Below, one piece after another: positions 53,011 to 61,681 of a stretch of 64,000 nucleotides of DNA. The stretch spans positions 33,192 to 97,191 of the forward strand of contig CAJUNK010000010.1 in NCBI GenBank assembly GCA_910587815.1, read 5' to 3'. Each line of letters opens with the position of its first letter. Within the stretch, counting starts at the first letter, position 1. The stretch comes from Candidatus Gastranaerophilales bacterium (GTDB taxonomy: Bacteria > Cyanobacteriota > Vampirovibrionia > Gastranaerophilales > Gastranaerophilaceae). Position numbers and translations under genes: made by a program. The notes under the pieces are model-generated. The model was not told where the DNA came from. It made no database searches and saw only the letters and a program-made list of their open reading frames with translations.

Positions 53011-54195
53011 ATGAAAACTTCCAAAAGATTAGATAGAATCCCACCATATTTATTTGCAAGAATAGATGCAAAAATAGCTGAAGCTAAAGCAAAAGGAATT
53101 GATATTATATCGCTTGGGGTGGGGGACCCTGATACACCTACAATTCAGACAGTTGTGGATGCTATGCATAAAGCAATTGATAATCCTGCAAATCATGATT
53201 ATCCGCCTTATAATGGCACAAAAACCTTTAGAGAAGCAAGTGCAAAATGGATGAAAGATAGATTTGATGTGGAAGTGGATTCTGAAACAGAAGTTTTAGC
53301 AAATATTGGCTCAAAAGAAGCAATAGCGCACGTTTTCTTTGCTTTTGTAGACCCTGGTGATGTGACACTTTGTCCGGATCCTGGATATCCTGTTTATCAA
53401 AATGCCACAATTTTAGCTGGCGGAGAACCTTATTCTATGCCGCTTTTGCCAGAAAACAATTTTTTGCCGGATTTTGATAAAATCCCAGAAGATGTGGCGT
53501 ATGCTGCAAAATTAATGTTTTTAAATTACCCAAACAACCCTACTGGTGCGGTTTGTGACCTTGAATTTTATCAAAAAGCAGTTGATTTTTGCAAAAAATA
53601 TAATATTTTATTGTGTTCAGACCAGGCATATTGTGAGATGACATACGATGGATATAAGGCCCCATCTGTATTAGAGGCAAATGGTGCAAAAGATGTTGCA
53701 ATAGAATTTTTCTCCCATTCAAAATCATACAATATGACAGGCTGGAGAGTAGGCTTTATAGCTGGAAATAAAGATGCCATAAAGGCTTTAGGTACAATTA
53801 AAAATAATATAGATTCTGGCGTATTTAAAGCAATACAGGATGCTGCAACAGAGGCGTATAAAGCTCCAAAGGCAGAAATAGAGCGGCTTAACGCTATGTA
53901 TAAAGAACGTAAGGAAATTATGGAAAAAGGCCTTGGCGAGCTTGGATGGAATATAAAACCTTCCAAGGCAACATTCTACCTGTGGTTGCCTTGCCCAAAA
54001 GGCTTCACTAGTGAAGAATTTGCCACTATTATGCTTGAAAAAGCAGCAATAGTAGTGCCTCCAGGTAATGGATACGGCAAATATGGTGAAGGATTCTTTA
54101 GAATAGCGCTTACAAAACCTGTCAATGTGCTTCAGAAGGCACTTTTGCGCATGAAAGAGGCCGGAATTTCCTATAATATGGCAAAACAAGACTAG
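53011..54195 (+). CDS. dapL: LL-diaminopimelate aminotransferase
   Basis: DapL converts tetrahydrodipicolinate directly to LL-diaminopimelate, a one-step route to lysine and cell wall typical of Cyanobacteria, plants, Chlamydiae and some anaerobes. ATG 53011 follows GGAGAATTGTACA and gives MKTSKRLDRIPPYLFARID, the DapL start. The 394-residue fold-type I enzyme has SLGVGDPDTPT, DYPPYNGTKTFREA, FLNYPNNPTGA, SDQAYCEMTYDG and the PLP lysine in SHSKSYNMTGWRVGF. tsaD follows after 22 bp, so they are probably cotranscribed. Confidence 0.93.
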   Translation: MKTSKRLDRIPPYLFARIDAKIAEAKAKGIDIISLGVGDPDTPTIQTVVDAMHKAIDNPANHDYPPYNGTKTFREASAKWMKDRFDVEVDSETEVLANIGSKEAIAHVFFAFVDPGDVTLCPDPGYPVYQNATILAGGEPYSMPLLPENNFLPDFDKIPEDVAYAAKLMFLNYPNNPTGAVCDLEFYQKAVDFCKKYNILLCSDQAYCEMTYDGYKAPSVLEANGAKDVAIEFFSHSKSYNMTGWRVGFIAGNKDAIKALGTIKNNIDSGVFKAIQDAATEAYKAPKAEIERLNAMYKERKEIMEKGLGELGWNIKPSKATFYLWLPCPKGFTSEEFATIMLEKAAIVVPPGNGYGKYGEGFFRIALTKPVNVLQKALLRMKEAGISYNMAKQD

Positions 54196-54217
54196 AACAA
54201 ATAAAGGTTGAAATCAG

Positions 54218-55192
54218 ATGTTGATTTTTGGAATAGAAACCAGCTGTGATGAAACAGCTTGTTCAATTGTAAAAGATGGCAGAGAAGTTGTTTCAAACGT
54301 TGTGGCCTCTCAAATTAAGACACACCAAGCATTTGGGGGGGTAGTGCCTGAAGTGGCTGCAAGAGAACACCTTGACGCGATTAATGTGGTGATAGAGGAA
54401 ACCTTTACTGCATCTAGGGTTAAGCCCTCTCAAATTGATGCATTCGCGTCAACCGCGGGCCCGGGGCTTGTTGGCTGCCTTCTTGTCGGCCTAAATGCAG
54501 CAAAGACGCTATCTTTAGTGTATGATAAGCCGTATATTCCAGTCAATCACTTAAATGCACATGTTTGTGCAAATTTTATCGATACAGACCTTAAACCGCC
54601 TTTTACGTGCCTTTTAGTATCAGGCGGGCATACACAAGTAATCAATGTTTCAGACTATGGAGAAAGCCAAATTGCAGCATCCACAATTGATGATGCCACA
54701 GGCGAAGTATATGACAAAGTGGCAAGATTGCTTGGTTTGCCTTACCCTGGCGGGATACAGCTTGATAAACTGGCGCAAAGTGGTAATGGGCAAGCTTTCA
54801 AGCTGCCTGAAGCTAAAGTGGCCGATGATGAGTTTAGTTTTTCTGGGCTTAAAACTGCCGTGCTACGTCTTGTTCAAGGTTTTAAAGGCGTTGAAATTCC
54901 TATAAATGACGTCTGTGCAAGCTTTCAAGAAACAATTACATCAACCCTTATAAACAAGACCGTAAAAATTGCAAAAAAGAATAATTCAACAACCATAGTG
55001 CTCGCAGGAGGTGTGGCTGCAAATTCAAGGTTAAGAGAAAAGCTGTATGCCTTGCAGGATGATGGTTTTAACGTATTTGCTCCAAAAATGAAATATTGCA
55101 CAGATAACGCTGCGATGGTGGCATCTGCGGCTTATTTTAACCCTATGAGGGTTGAAAACCCGCTTGAATTGGAGGTTTTCTCCAGGGGATAA
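54218..55192 (+). CDS. tsaD: tRNA threonylcarbamoyladenosine transferase subunit TsaD
   Basis: TsaD transfers the threonylcarbamoyl group to A37 of ANN-decoding tRNAs. The 324-residue ASKHA-fold protein has GIETSCDETACSIV, the metal ligands HLNAHVCANF (HxxxH), LLVSGGHTQVI, DDATGEVYDKVARLLGLPYPGG, FSFSGLKTAVLR and VLAGGVAANSRLRE; the third metal ligand lies in KYCTDNAAMVA. Length is normal to slightly short. It lies 22 bp after dapL. Confidence 0.97.
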   Translation: MLIFGIETSCDETACSIVKDGREVVSNVVASQIKTHQAFGGVVPEVAAREHLDAINVVIEETFTASRVKPSQIDAFASTAGPGLVGCLLVGLNAAKTLSLVYDKPYIPVNHLNAHVCANFIDTDLKPPFTCLLVSGGHTQVINVSDYGESQIAASTIDDATGEVYDKVARLLGLPYPGGIQLDKLAQSGNGQAFKLPEAKVADDEFSFSGLKTAVLRLVQGFKGVEIPINDVCASFQETITSTLINKTVKIAKKNNSTTIVLAGGVAANSRLREKLYALQDDGFNVFAPKMKYCTDNAAMVASAAYFNPMRVENPLELEVFSRG

Positions 55193-55276
55193 TTTTTGAA
55201 GATATAAATTATAAAAGATATTCAAATAATAATTAAAATATCAAATAAAATTTAAACAAAATATTTACAAAATTTT

Positions 55277-56017
55277 CTAGGCGTTTTCTGCTTTTTGTCT
55301 TTCAATTCTGCGCATTTCCCTTGCTTCATGGGTTGTTCTTGCATCCCTTTTTGGTTTGGAATAATTCTTCATAGCAAGCCACAAAAACCCTTTTATGGGC
55401 ACTGATGCCATAATAAATATAAATGAAAACACTAAATCATAGATTATTTTATCTCCGCTTAATGTGGATAGAGCCTCTTTTATAAATGCAAAATTTACAA
55501 GATGAAACAGTCCTAAGATGCCAGTGTAGAGAATTCCACAGAAATGAATGGATAAAACCCCAATGAGGGAGGCATAAACCATACTTTTATAAGAAAATTT
55601 ATCAAAATATAAAACTCTGCTTGCAAAAACTATTGCAAAAAAATACCCTAAAATGTATCCGAAAAAATAGCTTTTGACATACCCTAAACCCCCGCCAAGA
55701 GCGAAAACTGGCCATATAAAAAAGCCTATTAAAAGATATAAAATAATAACCAAAATGCCAAATCTTGCTCCTAAAATGGCTGCAATAAATAATACCAAAG
55801 GAATTTGCGGAATGTATAAGTATTGTTTTGTATTTATAACAAATCCTTCATCTAATTCAATAGAAGGCCAATAATGGACAAGGTTTAGCTGTGTAAAGGT
55901 GGCAACAATTAATAATAAAAGGCAAAGGCATGCAACAGCAAGACTGCCAAGGCTAAAGGGTGTTTTTTCGCCCTTGTATATTATTTCTTCAAATTCACCT
56001 TTTATCCTTTTATTCAT
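55277..56017 (-). CDS. bioY: BioY-family biotin transporter component
   Basis: BioY is the substrate-binding membrane subunit for biotin uptake, working alone or with an ECF ATPase module. The 246-residue protein has about six membrane helices and BioY wording: PQIPLVLFIAAILGARFG, IILYLLIGFFIWPVFALGGGLGYV, FFGYILGYFFAIVFASR. It is longer than the usual ~190 residues because of an N-terminal extension and a basic C-terminal tail (KPKRDARTTHEAREMRRIER). It overlaps the upstream rimI gene by 4 bp, suggesting translational coupling. No ECF ATPase genes are in the window. Confidence 0.85.
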   Translation of the reverse strand: MNKRIKGEFEEIIYKGEKTPFSLGSLAVACLCLLLLIVATFTQLNLVHYWPSIELDEGFVINTKQYLYIPQIPLVLFIAAILGARFGILVIILYLLIGFFIWPVFALGGGLGYVKSYFFGYILGYFFAIVFASRVLYFDKFSYKSMVYASLIGVLSIHFCGILYTGILGLFHLVNFAFIKEALSTLSGDKIIYDLVFSFIFIMASVPIKGFLWLAMKNYSKPKRDARTTHEAREMRRIERQKAENA

Positions 56018-56529
56018 TTTAATATTTCTTTTAAAAATTCCTTATTTTCATTGAATAGTTTTTTATAACTTTCATCAAAAATATTCTCTGTCCACATTAT
56101 GATTGCATCTTCATTATTGTCTTGATAATATTTTTTCCTTACCCCTAATGATTTAAAGCCGAATTTTTCATATATCTTTTTGGCTTTTTCATTTGAAACA
56201 CGCACTTCTAAGGTTATATATTTTATTTTATTTTCATAACATTTTTCAATAGAATTTACAATCAAAAAATGCCCCACACCCTGATGTTGGTATTTTGGGT
56301 GCACGGCAAAATTTGTAATATGTGCTTCATCTATGATTTTCCACATGCCAAGATATCCTATGCATTTATTTTCTTCATTTACAGCACAAGAATATTCTGA
56401 AATCTCATTATTGATTTCATTTGCAAATGAATCTCTTGCCCAGTGGTGCTCACCATAGCAATTTTTTTCTATTTCCATCACATCATCAAGATGGTATAGT
56501 GCCATCTTTTCAATTCTTAATTTAGGCAT
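56014..56529 (-). CDS. rimI: GNAT acetyltransferase, RimI-like
   Basis: RimI acetylates the N-terminus of ribosomal protein S18 and related targets. The 171-residue protein has the GNAT core: YLGMWKIIDEAHITNFAVHPKYQHQGVGHFLI (acetyl-CoA loop QHQGVG), ITLEVRVSNEKAKKIYEKFGFKSLGVRKKYY with the typical RimI wording, ending EDAIIMW. The C-terminal ~30 residues are an extension. rimI commonly lies near tsaB or tsaD, and tsaD is 0.8 kb away here on the other strand. It is coupled to bioY. Confidence 0.88.
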   Translation of the reverse strand: MPKLRIEKMALYHLDDVMEIEKNCYGEHHWARDSFANEINNEISEYSCAVNEENKCIGYLGMWKIIDEAHITNFAVHPKYQHQGVGHFLIVNSIEKCYENKIKYITLEVRVSNEKAKKIYEKFGFKSLGVRKKYYQDNNEDAIIMWTENIFDESYKKLFNENKEFLKEILK

Positions 56530-56591
56530 AGAAAAATATTATCATATAAATTTTTATTCTAAAAGCACTTTAATTAAAAGCTTAAAAACTT

Positions 56592-57044
56592 TTATGCTTG
56601 GGTGCTTACATAGAAAGGAGTATGCTCCACAGAAAGATTTTTGTCATCCAAAATTCCTCTGTTTAATTGGGAATATGAAGCATCTTTTGAATTAAAACGT
56701 TTCTTTAAAAATTCATAAGCCACTTTAGGATCGCACTGTTCGCCACAGGTAAATAAATCTACAGCAGCATAACCAAGTTCGGGCCATGTGTGAATAGCTA
56801 AATGGCTTTCTGATATAATTACAACTCCTGAAACGCCATGCGGATTAAAAAGATGAAAGCACTTTTGAACAACTGTTGCGCCGCATTCAAGTGCTGCTTC
56901 CAGCATGTATTTTTCTACTAATGTGGGGTTGTTTAAAACGTTAGGGTCGCATTCAAAAAATTCTGCCAAAACATGGCGTCCTAAATATTTAGAATGGTTT
57001 AATCTAAAGTCTTCGTTTAATCCTAAAGGTACTGTTATCGCCAA
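56592..57044 (-). CDS. speD: S-adenosylmethionine decarboxylase proenzyme
   Basis: This enzyme makes decarboxylated SAM, the aminopropyl donor for spermidine. The 150-residue prokaryotic proenzyme self-cleaves at VIISESHLAIHTWPE, the serine after Glu becoming the pyruvoyl cofactor; the motif AAVDLFTCGEQCDP carries the acid/base cysteine. HVLAEFFECDP near the start is standard. Length is slightly above the common ~125. No spermidine synthase is adjacent. AGGAGG lies 5-6 nt before the ATG. Confidence 0.95.
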   Translation of the reverse strand: MAITVPLGLNEDFRLNHSKYLGRHVLAEFFECDPNVLNNPTLVEKYMLEAALECGATVVQKCFHLFNPHGVSGVVIISESHLAIHTWPELGYAAVDLFTCGEQCDPKVAYEFLKKRFNSKDASYSQLNRGILDDKNLSVEHTPFYVSTQA

Positions 57045-57206
57045 TTCATAGTCCTCCTAAAAAATATTCTATTAACATACAATTTTTAAACATTATACAC
57101 TATATGCAAAAAACATACACATGTCAAAAATTGCTATTTTAGTTTTAATATTAATTAATATTTTTTAAAATTACTACATTACCCTCCCCTTATTGATGAA
57201 TTTTGT

Positions 57207-57221
57207 TATAAAATCACTTGT
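57207..57221 (+). promoter_or_regulatory. Possible -10 element, leaderless response regulator
   Basis: TATAAA (57207-57212) lies 9 nt before the ATG at 57222, with no ribosome site between. A convincing -35 is not visible. Confidence 0.3.
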
Positions 57222-57947
57222 ATGAATAAAATAATTGTTATTGATGATGATGTTGCAATATTAGAATTAATTAGAATAAATCTTGAATTATCAGGCTATG
57301 ATTGCAAAACAGCTTCAAATCCTGTTGTAGGGTTTCAGATGGTAAAGCAGGAAGCTCCTGATTTAATTATTCTAGATATTATGATGCCAGAAATTGATGG
57401 GTATTCTTTGGCGCATAAAATAAGGCAAACTGATGAAATTAAAGATACGCCGATTATTATGCTTACTGCCCTTGGGGAGCTGGATGATAAATTAAAAGGT
57501 TTTAATTCAGGTGTAGATGATTATTTAACAAAACCTTTTGAGATTGAAGAATTGAAAGCAAGGGTTCTTGCTCTTTTAAATAGAAGCAGAAAAATTCCTG
57601 AATCTATAGGCAGAAAAGAACTTTTAACCCTTGGGGATATCACCCTTATTCCTGAAAGCTATACTGTTAAAATTTTAGATAAAGAAACAAAACTAACCCC
57701 TATGGAATTTGATATTTTAAATGTTTTAATGCAGCACAATAATTCTATGGTTTCTTCAAAAATGCTTTTAAAAGAAGTGTGGGGCTATAATGAAGATGAA
57801 GATGTGGATACAATCAGGGTGCATATTAGACACCTAAGGTCAAAACTTGATAAAATTTCAACAAGAAAAAATAAATACATAGAAACTATATACGGGGGTG
57901 GGTACCGTCTTGTGCCCGCAGGCATTAAAATAAATCCTGTAAAATAA
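57222..57947 (+). CDS. OmpR-family response regulator, RpaB-like
   Basis: The 241-residue protein has a receiver domain (VIDDDVAILELIRI, phospho-acceptor D52 in LIILDIMMPEIDGYS, MLTALGELDDK, switch lysine in DYLTKPF) and a winged-helix effector domain (LTPMEFDILNVLMQHNN, VWGYNEDEDVDTIRVHIRHLRSKLD, IYGGGYRLVPA). The SRxxLLKEVWGY-like and VHIRHLRSKLD wording and overall length fit the RpaB/PhoB group of Cyanobacteria. No histidine kinase is adjacent. The ctp protease gene starts 13 bp downstream, so both are likely in one transcript. Confidence 0.92.
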   Translation: MNKIIVIDDDVAILELIRINLELSGYDCKTASNPVVGFQMVKQEAPDLIILDIMMPEIDGYSLAHKIRQTDEIKDTPIIMLTALGELDDKLKGFNSGVDDYLTKPFEIEELKARVLALLNRSRKIPESIGRKELLTLGDITLIPESYTVKILDKETKLTPMEFDILNVLMQHNNSMVSSKMLLKEVWGYNEDEDVDTIRVHIRHLRSKLDKISTRKNKYIETIYGGGYRLVPAGIKINPVK

Positions 57948-57960
57948 AAAGTAAATAAAA

Positions 57961-59226
57961 ATGAAATATAATATCAAACAATTTTTAATTACAATAATGT
58001 GTCTTTTGGCGCTTTTTTTATTGTGCTATTTTATAAATCTTCAAAATAGCACAAATACTATATCATTATCATCTGTGTTAGATGAAGAAGTACAACAGAC
58101 TGTTTTAGAACCTAAAGAATTATTCCTTGAAACATGGTCATTAATTAAAACAAATTATTGGGATAACGATTTAAATGAACAAAATTGGAACCGCTGGAAA
58201 CGGCGCTATGTTAAAGAAATTAAAACAGAAAACGATGCATACGTTGCAATAAATACGATGCTTGCAAGCCTAAATGACCCATATTCCAGGTTTTTGAACC
58301 CAAATGAGTTTGTAGAGCAAAACAATTCAATTGATTCAAAAATTTATGGTATAGGAATAAATATAGCATCTGTTTCTGGCAAAATTTATATAATAAATGT
58401 TATTAAAGGTGCTCCTGCTGATATTGCAGGTTTAAAGCCAGCAGATATGATTCTAAAAATAAATGGAAATGATATAAAAGGTGACAGTATTTTTGAAACT
58501 GCAAATTATATAAAAGATGCTAAAAGCGGTCTTGTGGATATTGTAGTTTTAAGAAATAATGTGAAAATTAATAAAAAAATAAAACGTGCTGAAATAAAAG
58601 TAAAAACCGTTGAATCTGAAATAATTGATAAAGAAATAGGATATATAAGGATTTCAAGCTTTATAAGTTCTGAAACACCTGTAGAATTTATCGATGCGCT
58701 TAATAAAGTTCAAGATACACAGGCGCTTATTCTTGATTTAAGAGGAAATACAGGCGGATTGTTTCAAAATGCTGTTTTTATTGCAAATATGTTTCTTGAA
58801 AAAGGTGACATTGTGCGTGTAATTGGCCGTGGTGGTTATGATAGCTTTTATACGGCAGAAAATAAAGAATATGTTTATGAAAAACCGCTTGTAGTTTTGG
58901 TGGATGGTGAATCTGCAAGTGCAAGCGAGATAGTATCAGCTGCACTAAAGGATAATAAAAGGGCAATAATTGTTGGTACAAAAACATACGGAAAAGGTGT
59001 CGTACAAAAGGTTTATAATATGCCGAATAATACTGGCATGAATCTTACCATTGCAAGGTATTTAACCCCAAATGGTATTGATATCAATAAAAAAGGGATA
59101 GAGCCTGATTATCGCGTTGAAATTACAGATGATGATTATAAAAATAATAATGATGCGCAGTTGAATTTTGCAAAAAATATTCTACAAGATGAAATTGAAC
59201 GTTCAAAAATTGCTGGTGTGCACTAA
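57961..59226 (+). CDS. Carboxy-terminal processing protease, S41 family
   Basis: The 421-residue protein starts with a membrane anchor/signal segment (FLITIMCLLALFLLCYFI), then an S41 N-terminal helix region (LIKTNYWDNDLNEQNW), a PDZ domain (~115-200, GIGINIASVSGKIYIINVIKGAPADIAGLKPAD) and the catalytic core with Ser in GESASASEIVSAAL and Lys in GTKTYGKGVVQ. LILDLRGNTGG is the family strand. CtpA-type proteases trim protein C-termini in the periplasm. Being cotranscribed with the OmpR-type regulator suggests envelope-stress control. Confidence 0.95.
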   Translation: MKYNIKQFLITIMCLLALFLLCYFINLQNSTNTISLSSVLDEEVQQTVLEPKELFLETWSLIKTNYWDNDLNEQNWNRWKRRYVKEIKTENDAYVAINTMLASLNDPYSRFLNPNEFVEQNNSIDSKIYGIGINIASVSGKIYIINVIKGAPADIAGLKPADMILKINGNDIKGDSIFETANYIKDAKSGLVDIVVLRNNVKINKKIKRAEIKVKTVESEIIDKEIGYIRISSFISSETPVEFIDALNKVQDTQALILDLRGNTGGLFQNAVFIANMFLEKGDIVRVIGRGGYDSFYTAENKEYVYEKPLVVLVDGESASASEIVSAALKDNKRAIIVGTKTYGKGVVQKVYNMPNNTGMNLTIARYLTPNGIDINKKGIEPDYRVEITDDDYKNNNDAQLNFAKNILQDEIERSKIAGVH

Positions 59227-59228
59227 AT

Positions 59229-59426
59229 TCAAGTGTTTTTAGAGGTTTCCAGGTTTTTTGGGCCTTTAGGAACCTTGTGGCCGTTTTTCTTTATAAGCAT
59301 TAACATTGATGCAGTTTTTTCTTCCGTATATGCATCTAAAATAAGTTCCATGGCATCTTTCAGGTTTTCGCGCGCAGCGCGTAATCTGCCTTCAATTATT
59401 TCATCGTAAGATTTTTCTGTTTGCAT
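59229..59426 (-). CDS. Small hypothetical protein, 65 aa
   Basis: The product MQTEKSYDEIIEGRLRAARE... is a charged helix followed by a Lys/Pro-rich tail (KKNGHKVPKGPKNLETS). No family recognised and no membrane segment. AAGGATAATT lies just before the ATG, which supports translation. It converges on ctp with a 2-bp gap and is divergent from the small XRE gene. Confidence 0.6.
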   Translation of the reverse strand: MQTEKSYDEIIEGRLRAARENLKDAMELILDAYTEEKTASMLMLIKKNGHKVPKGPKNLETSKNT

Positions 59427-59500
59427 AATTATCCTTTTATGTTAAAAACGTTAATTTTGCGTCATAAATATTTAACTTAGTGTAAAATAATTATTACAAA

Positions 59501-59539
59501 TTGTCAAGAATTAATTACTAATGGTAGATTATTTACCAT
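59501..59539 (+). promoter_or_regulatory. Promoter/operator of the 70-aa XRE gene
   Basis: TTGTCA (59501-59506) and TAGATT (59525-59530) are spaced 18 bp. ATGGTA (59521-59526) and TACCAT (59534-59539) form an inverted repeat over the -10 and the start codon. The layout implies self-repression and a leaderless mRNA. Confidence 0.5.
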
Positions 59540-59750
59540 GATTTTAAACAAACTTTCAGAAATAATGGGCAGAAAAAGGATAAAAATGGCAGAGCTTGCC
59601 CGTATGGCAGGTGTTTCAAGGCAAACCATTTTTGAACTCTATCATGACAATGCAAAAGTTTTAAAATTTGAAACTTTAAATAAAATCTGCTGGGCGCTGG
59701 AATGCCGCATAGAAGATATTTTTGAATATATTCCTGATGAAGATTCTTAA
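59538..59750 (+). CDS. Small XRE/YozG-type transcriptional regulator
   Basis: The 70-residue protein is a single helix-turn-helix: LSEIMGRKRIKMAELARMAGVSRQTIFELYHDNAKVLKFETLNKICWALECRIEDIFEY. This compact ending is typical of YozG-like regulators. There is no ribosome site; the start codon lies inside an inverted repeat. Neighbours on both sides are on the opposite strand, so its targets besides itself are unclear. Confidence 0.88.
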   Translation: MILNKLSEIMGRKRIKMAELARMAGVSRQTIFELYHDNAKVLKFETLNKICWALECRIEDIFEYIPDEDS

Positions 59751-59779
59751 AAAAATGCGCGCAAACCTTACACTAAAAC

Positions 59780-60145
59780 CTATGCCGGTTTTTTCTTATC
59801 CTCGCTTTGCTTTAATTTTATTTCATAATCATATCCAAGGCCGTTTATAAGTTTTAAAACAGTGCTTAATTGCGGTTTTGTTTTGCCGTTTATAATTTCA
59901 GACAAATTGCTTCTGTCTATTTTTAATTCCTTGGCAAGTCTTGTAATTTCCCCGCGGCTTTGCGACATAACAACTTTGGTTAATGTGTTTATAAACATAT
60001 CAATATCACCATTTGCAAGAAAATCTTCCAAAGAAGCTTGCAGCCACATTGCTCTATATTCAGGGTCTTGCAATTCTTCCATAAGATGTTCTCTAAATGA
60101 TGGTGCTTTTGAAATCCATTCGCGTTCTTTATCTGTTAATGTCAT
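59780..60145 (-). CDS. HigA-like antitoxin (XRE domain)
   Basis: The 121-residue protein has an N-terminal helical segment (DKEREWISKAPSFREHLMEELQD) and a C-terminal HTH (EITRLAKELKIDRSNLSEIINGKTKPQLSTVLKLINGLGY), the layout of antitoxins paired with phage-derived Gp49-like/HigB toxins. AAGGAA lies 6-8 nt before the ATG. It directly follows a RelE/HigB-type gene; the residual end of that gene overlaps its first codons. With the toxin truncated, it may survive as an orphan repressor. Confidence 0.85.
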   Translation of the reverse strand: MTLTDKEREWISKAPSFREHLMEELQDPEYRAMWLQASLEDFLANGDIDMFINTLTKVVMSQSRGEITRLAKELKIDRSNLSEIINGKTKPQLSTVLKLINGLGYDYEIKLKQSEDKKKPA

Positions 60146-60390
60146 TATTTAAATTCCTTTTTATATAATCTGTAAAATAATTGTTATATTCTGTATCCTT
60201 TTCCAAAATCTAAACGCAATTCTGATAATTTAGAGTTTTGTAGCGCTTTATGGTCACCATATAAACCGTATTCAAGCTTTTCAACGCGTTTATCTATTCT
60301 AAATCTTATCGATTTATCAAAGGAATTATGCCATTCTTTATATGGGCATTTTCCATCTATTGTATAGTAGTATATTATTTCTTTTTCCAC
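60123..60390 (-). pseudogene. HigB/RelE-type toxin with internal deletion
   Basis: The intact frame 60184-60390 gives 68 residues (KEIIYYYTIDGKCPYKEWHNSF, RVEKLEYGLYGDHKAL, LRLDFGKGYRI), the N-terminal two thirds of a Gp49-like toxin, then stops. Just beyond, another frame reads KDTEYNNYFTDYIKRNLNNDINR to a stop at about 60123-60125, the usual toxin tail overlapping the antitoxin start. The catalytic strand normally between (around LLxGGDKSTQ) is absent, so ~25 codons were lost with a frame change. The toxin is probably inactive. Confidence 0.7.
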
Positions 60391-60444
60391 TATATATTAT
60401 TGTAGGTTAAACCTACAAAAAATTCAAGCCTGCATATTTTTCTT

Positions 60445-61635
60445 CTATTCATCGTTTCTTACTACAAGACCTATTTTAAGGCTTCCTTGTCCAAATTTTT
60501 TTTCAATATTATCCCAGGCTTTTGATAAATTTTTTGATTTTTGCCTTTCTTTGCCATCAAAAAGATTTAGCTGAGAATCTTTTTTAGGTTCAATTTTGGA
60601 TAAAATAACCCCAGATGATCGATAACTTATTCCTTTTATATAAAGTTCATCAAAAAGCCTGTATATTATTTGATTAATCTCAAATTCGCTGTCTATAGGG
60701 CTATCTAGTAAAATTTTATTTGTAAAAACCTTAAAATCCTTTGTGCGCAGCATAATTGCAAGATGCTTTGAAGTCAGCTCAAAACGTCTTAATTTTGTGC
60801 AGGCTATATGGCAATGGTAATTCAGACTGTTTTTTATAATGCTTTTATCATCTGTAAAATGCCTGAAAGATGCTGTTTTTGATATGCTTTTTGGAATTTG
60901 CGGCGAGCTGTCCACAGGGTTTATGCTGTTTCCCAAAAGCTCTTCCTTTAATTCAAGCCCTATTTTGCCAAAATTTCTCTTTAAAAAGTCATCATTTAAA
61001 TTACAATAATCTTCAGCGCTTCTTACGTTATGATATCTTAAAGTTTTGTTTAAATTTCGCCCTATGCCCCAAATTTCATTGATTGATGTATTTTTCAATA
61101 TTGAAATTCTATTGCTTTCATCTATTTCAAAAACACCCGAAAAATCAGTTTTTTTTCTAATTTTATTTTTTGCAATTTCAGATGCCAGTTTCGCTAAAGT
61201 TTTAGAGCTTGAAAGTCCTATAGAAACATCTACCCCAATTTCAGTTTTTATTGCTTCTTTTATTTTTGAAGCAAGCCCTATATATGTGCATTTGTGCGCT
61301 CTTTTGCATCCTGTGATATCTAAAAAAGCTTCATCAATTGAATATACTTCAACATTTGGCGTAAAATCATACAATTTTTGCATAATTTTTTTAGAAATTG
61401 CACAATATTTTTCTTTGTTGCCAGATAAATATATAACATTTTTAAACTTTTCTCTTGCAATAAAATATGGCATACCCATTGTAATACCTAAATCTTTGGC
61501 AGGATTGGAACGTGCTATAACGCAGCCATCATTATTGCTTAAAACACATACAGGCTTGCCTTTTAGTGATGGGTCAAAGGTTTCTTCACAAGATACAAAA
61601 AAATTATTACAATCAATTAATAAAATAACTGCCAT
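60445..61635 (-). CDS. umuC: Y-family DNA polymerase UmuC-like
   Basis: UmuC is the catalytic subunit of translesion polymerase V. The 396-residue protein has LLIDCNNFFVSCEETFDP (first catalytic Asp), VLSNNDGCVIARSNPAKDLGI, EVYSIDEAFLDITG (catalytic SIDE), GIGLSSSKTLAKLA-type thumb region and WGIGRNLNKTLR helix-hairpin-helix. It is ~25 residues shorter than E. coli UmuC but all catalytic parts are present. No umuD is adjacent and no LexA-like box was recognised upstream. Confidence 0.93.
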   Translation of the reverse strand: MAVILLIDCNNFFVSCEETFDPSLKGKPVCVLSNNDGCVIARSNPAKDLGITMGMPYFIAREKFKNVIYLSGNKEKYCAISKKIMQKLYDFTPNVEVYSIDEAFLDITGCKRAHKCTYIGLASKIKEAIKTEIGVDVSIGLSSSKTLAKLASEIAKNKIRKKTDFSGVFEIDESNRISILKNTSINEIWGIGRNLNKTLRYHNVRSAEDYCNLNDDFLKRNFGKIGLELKEELLGNSINPVDSSPQIPKSISKTASFRHFTDDKSIIKNSLNYHCHIACTKLRRFELTSKHLAIMLRTKDFKVFTNKILLDSPIDSEFEINQIIYRLFDELYIKGISYRSSGVILSKIEPKKDSQLNLFDGKERQKSKNLSKAWDNIEKKFGQGSLKIGLVVRNDE

Positions 61636-61681
61636 ATCAATAATATTATATCAATATTTTTTAAAGGCAAAAAGAATAAAA

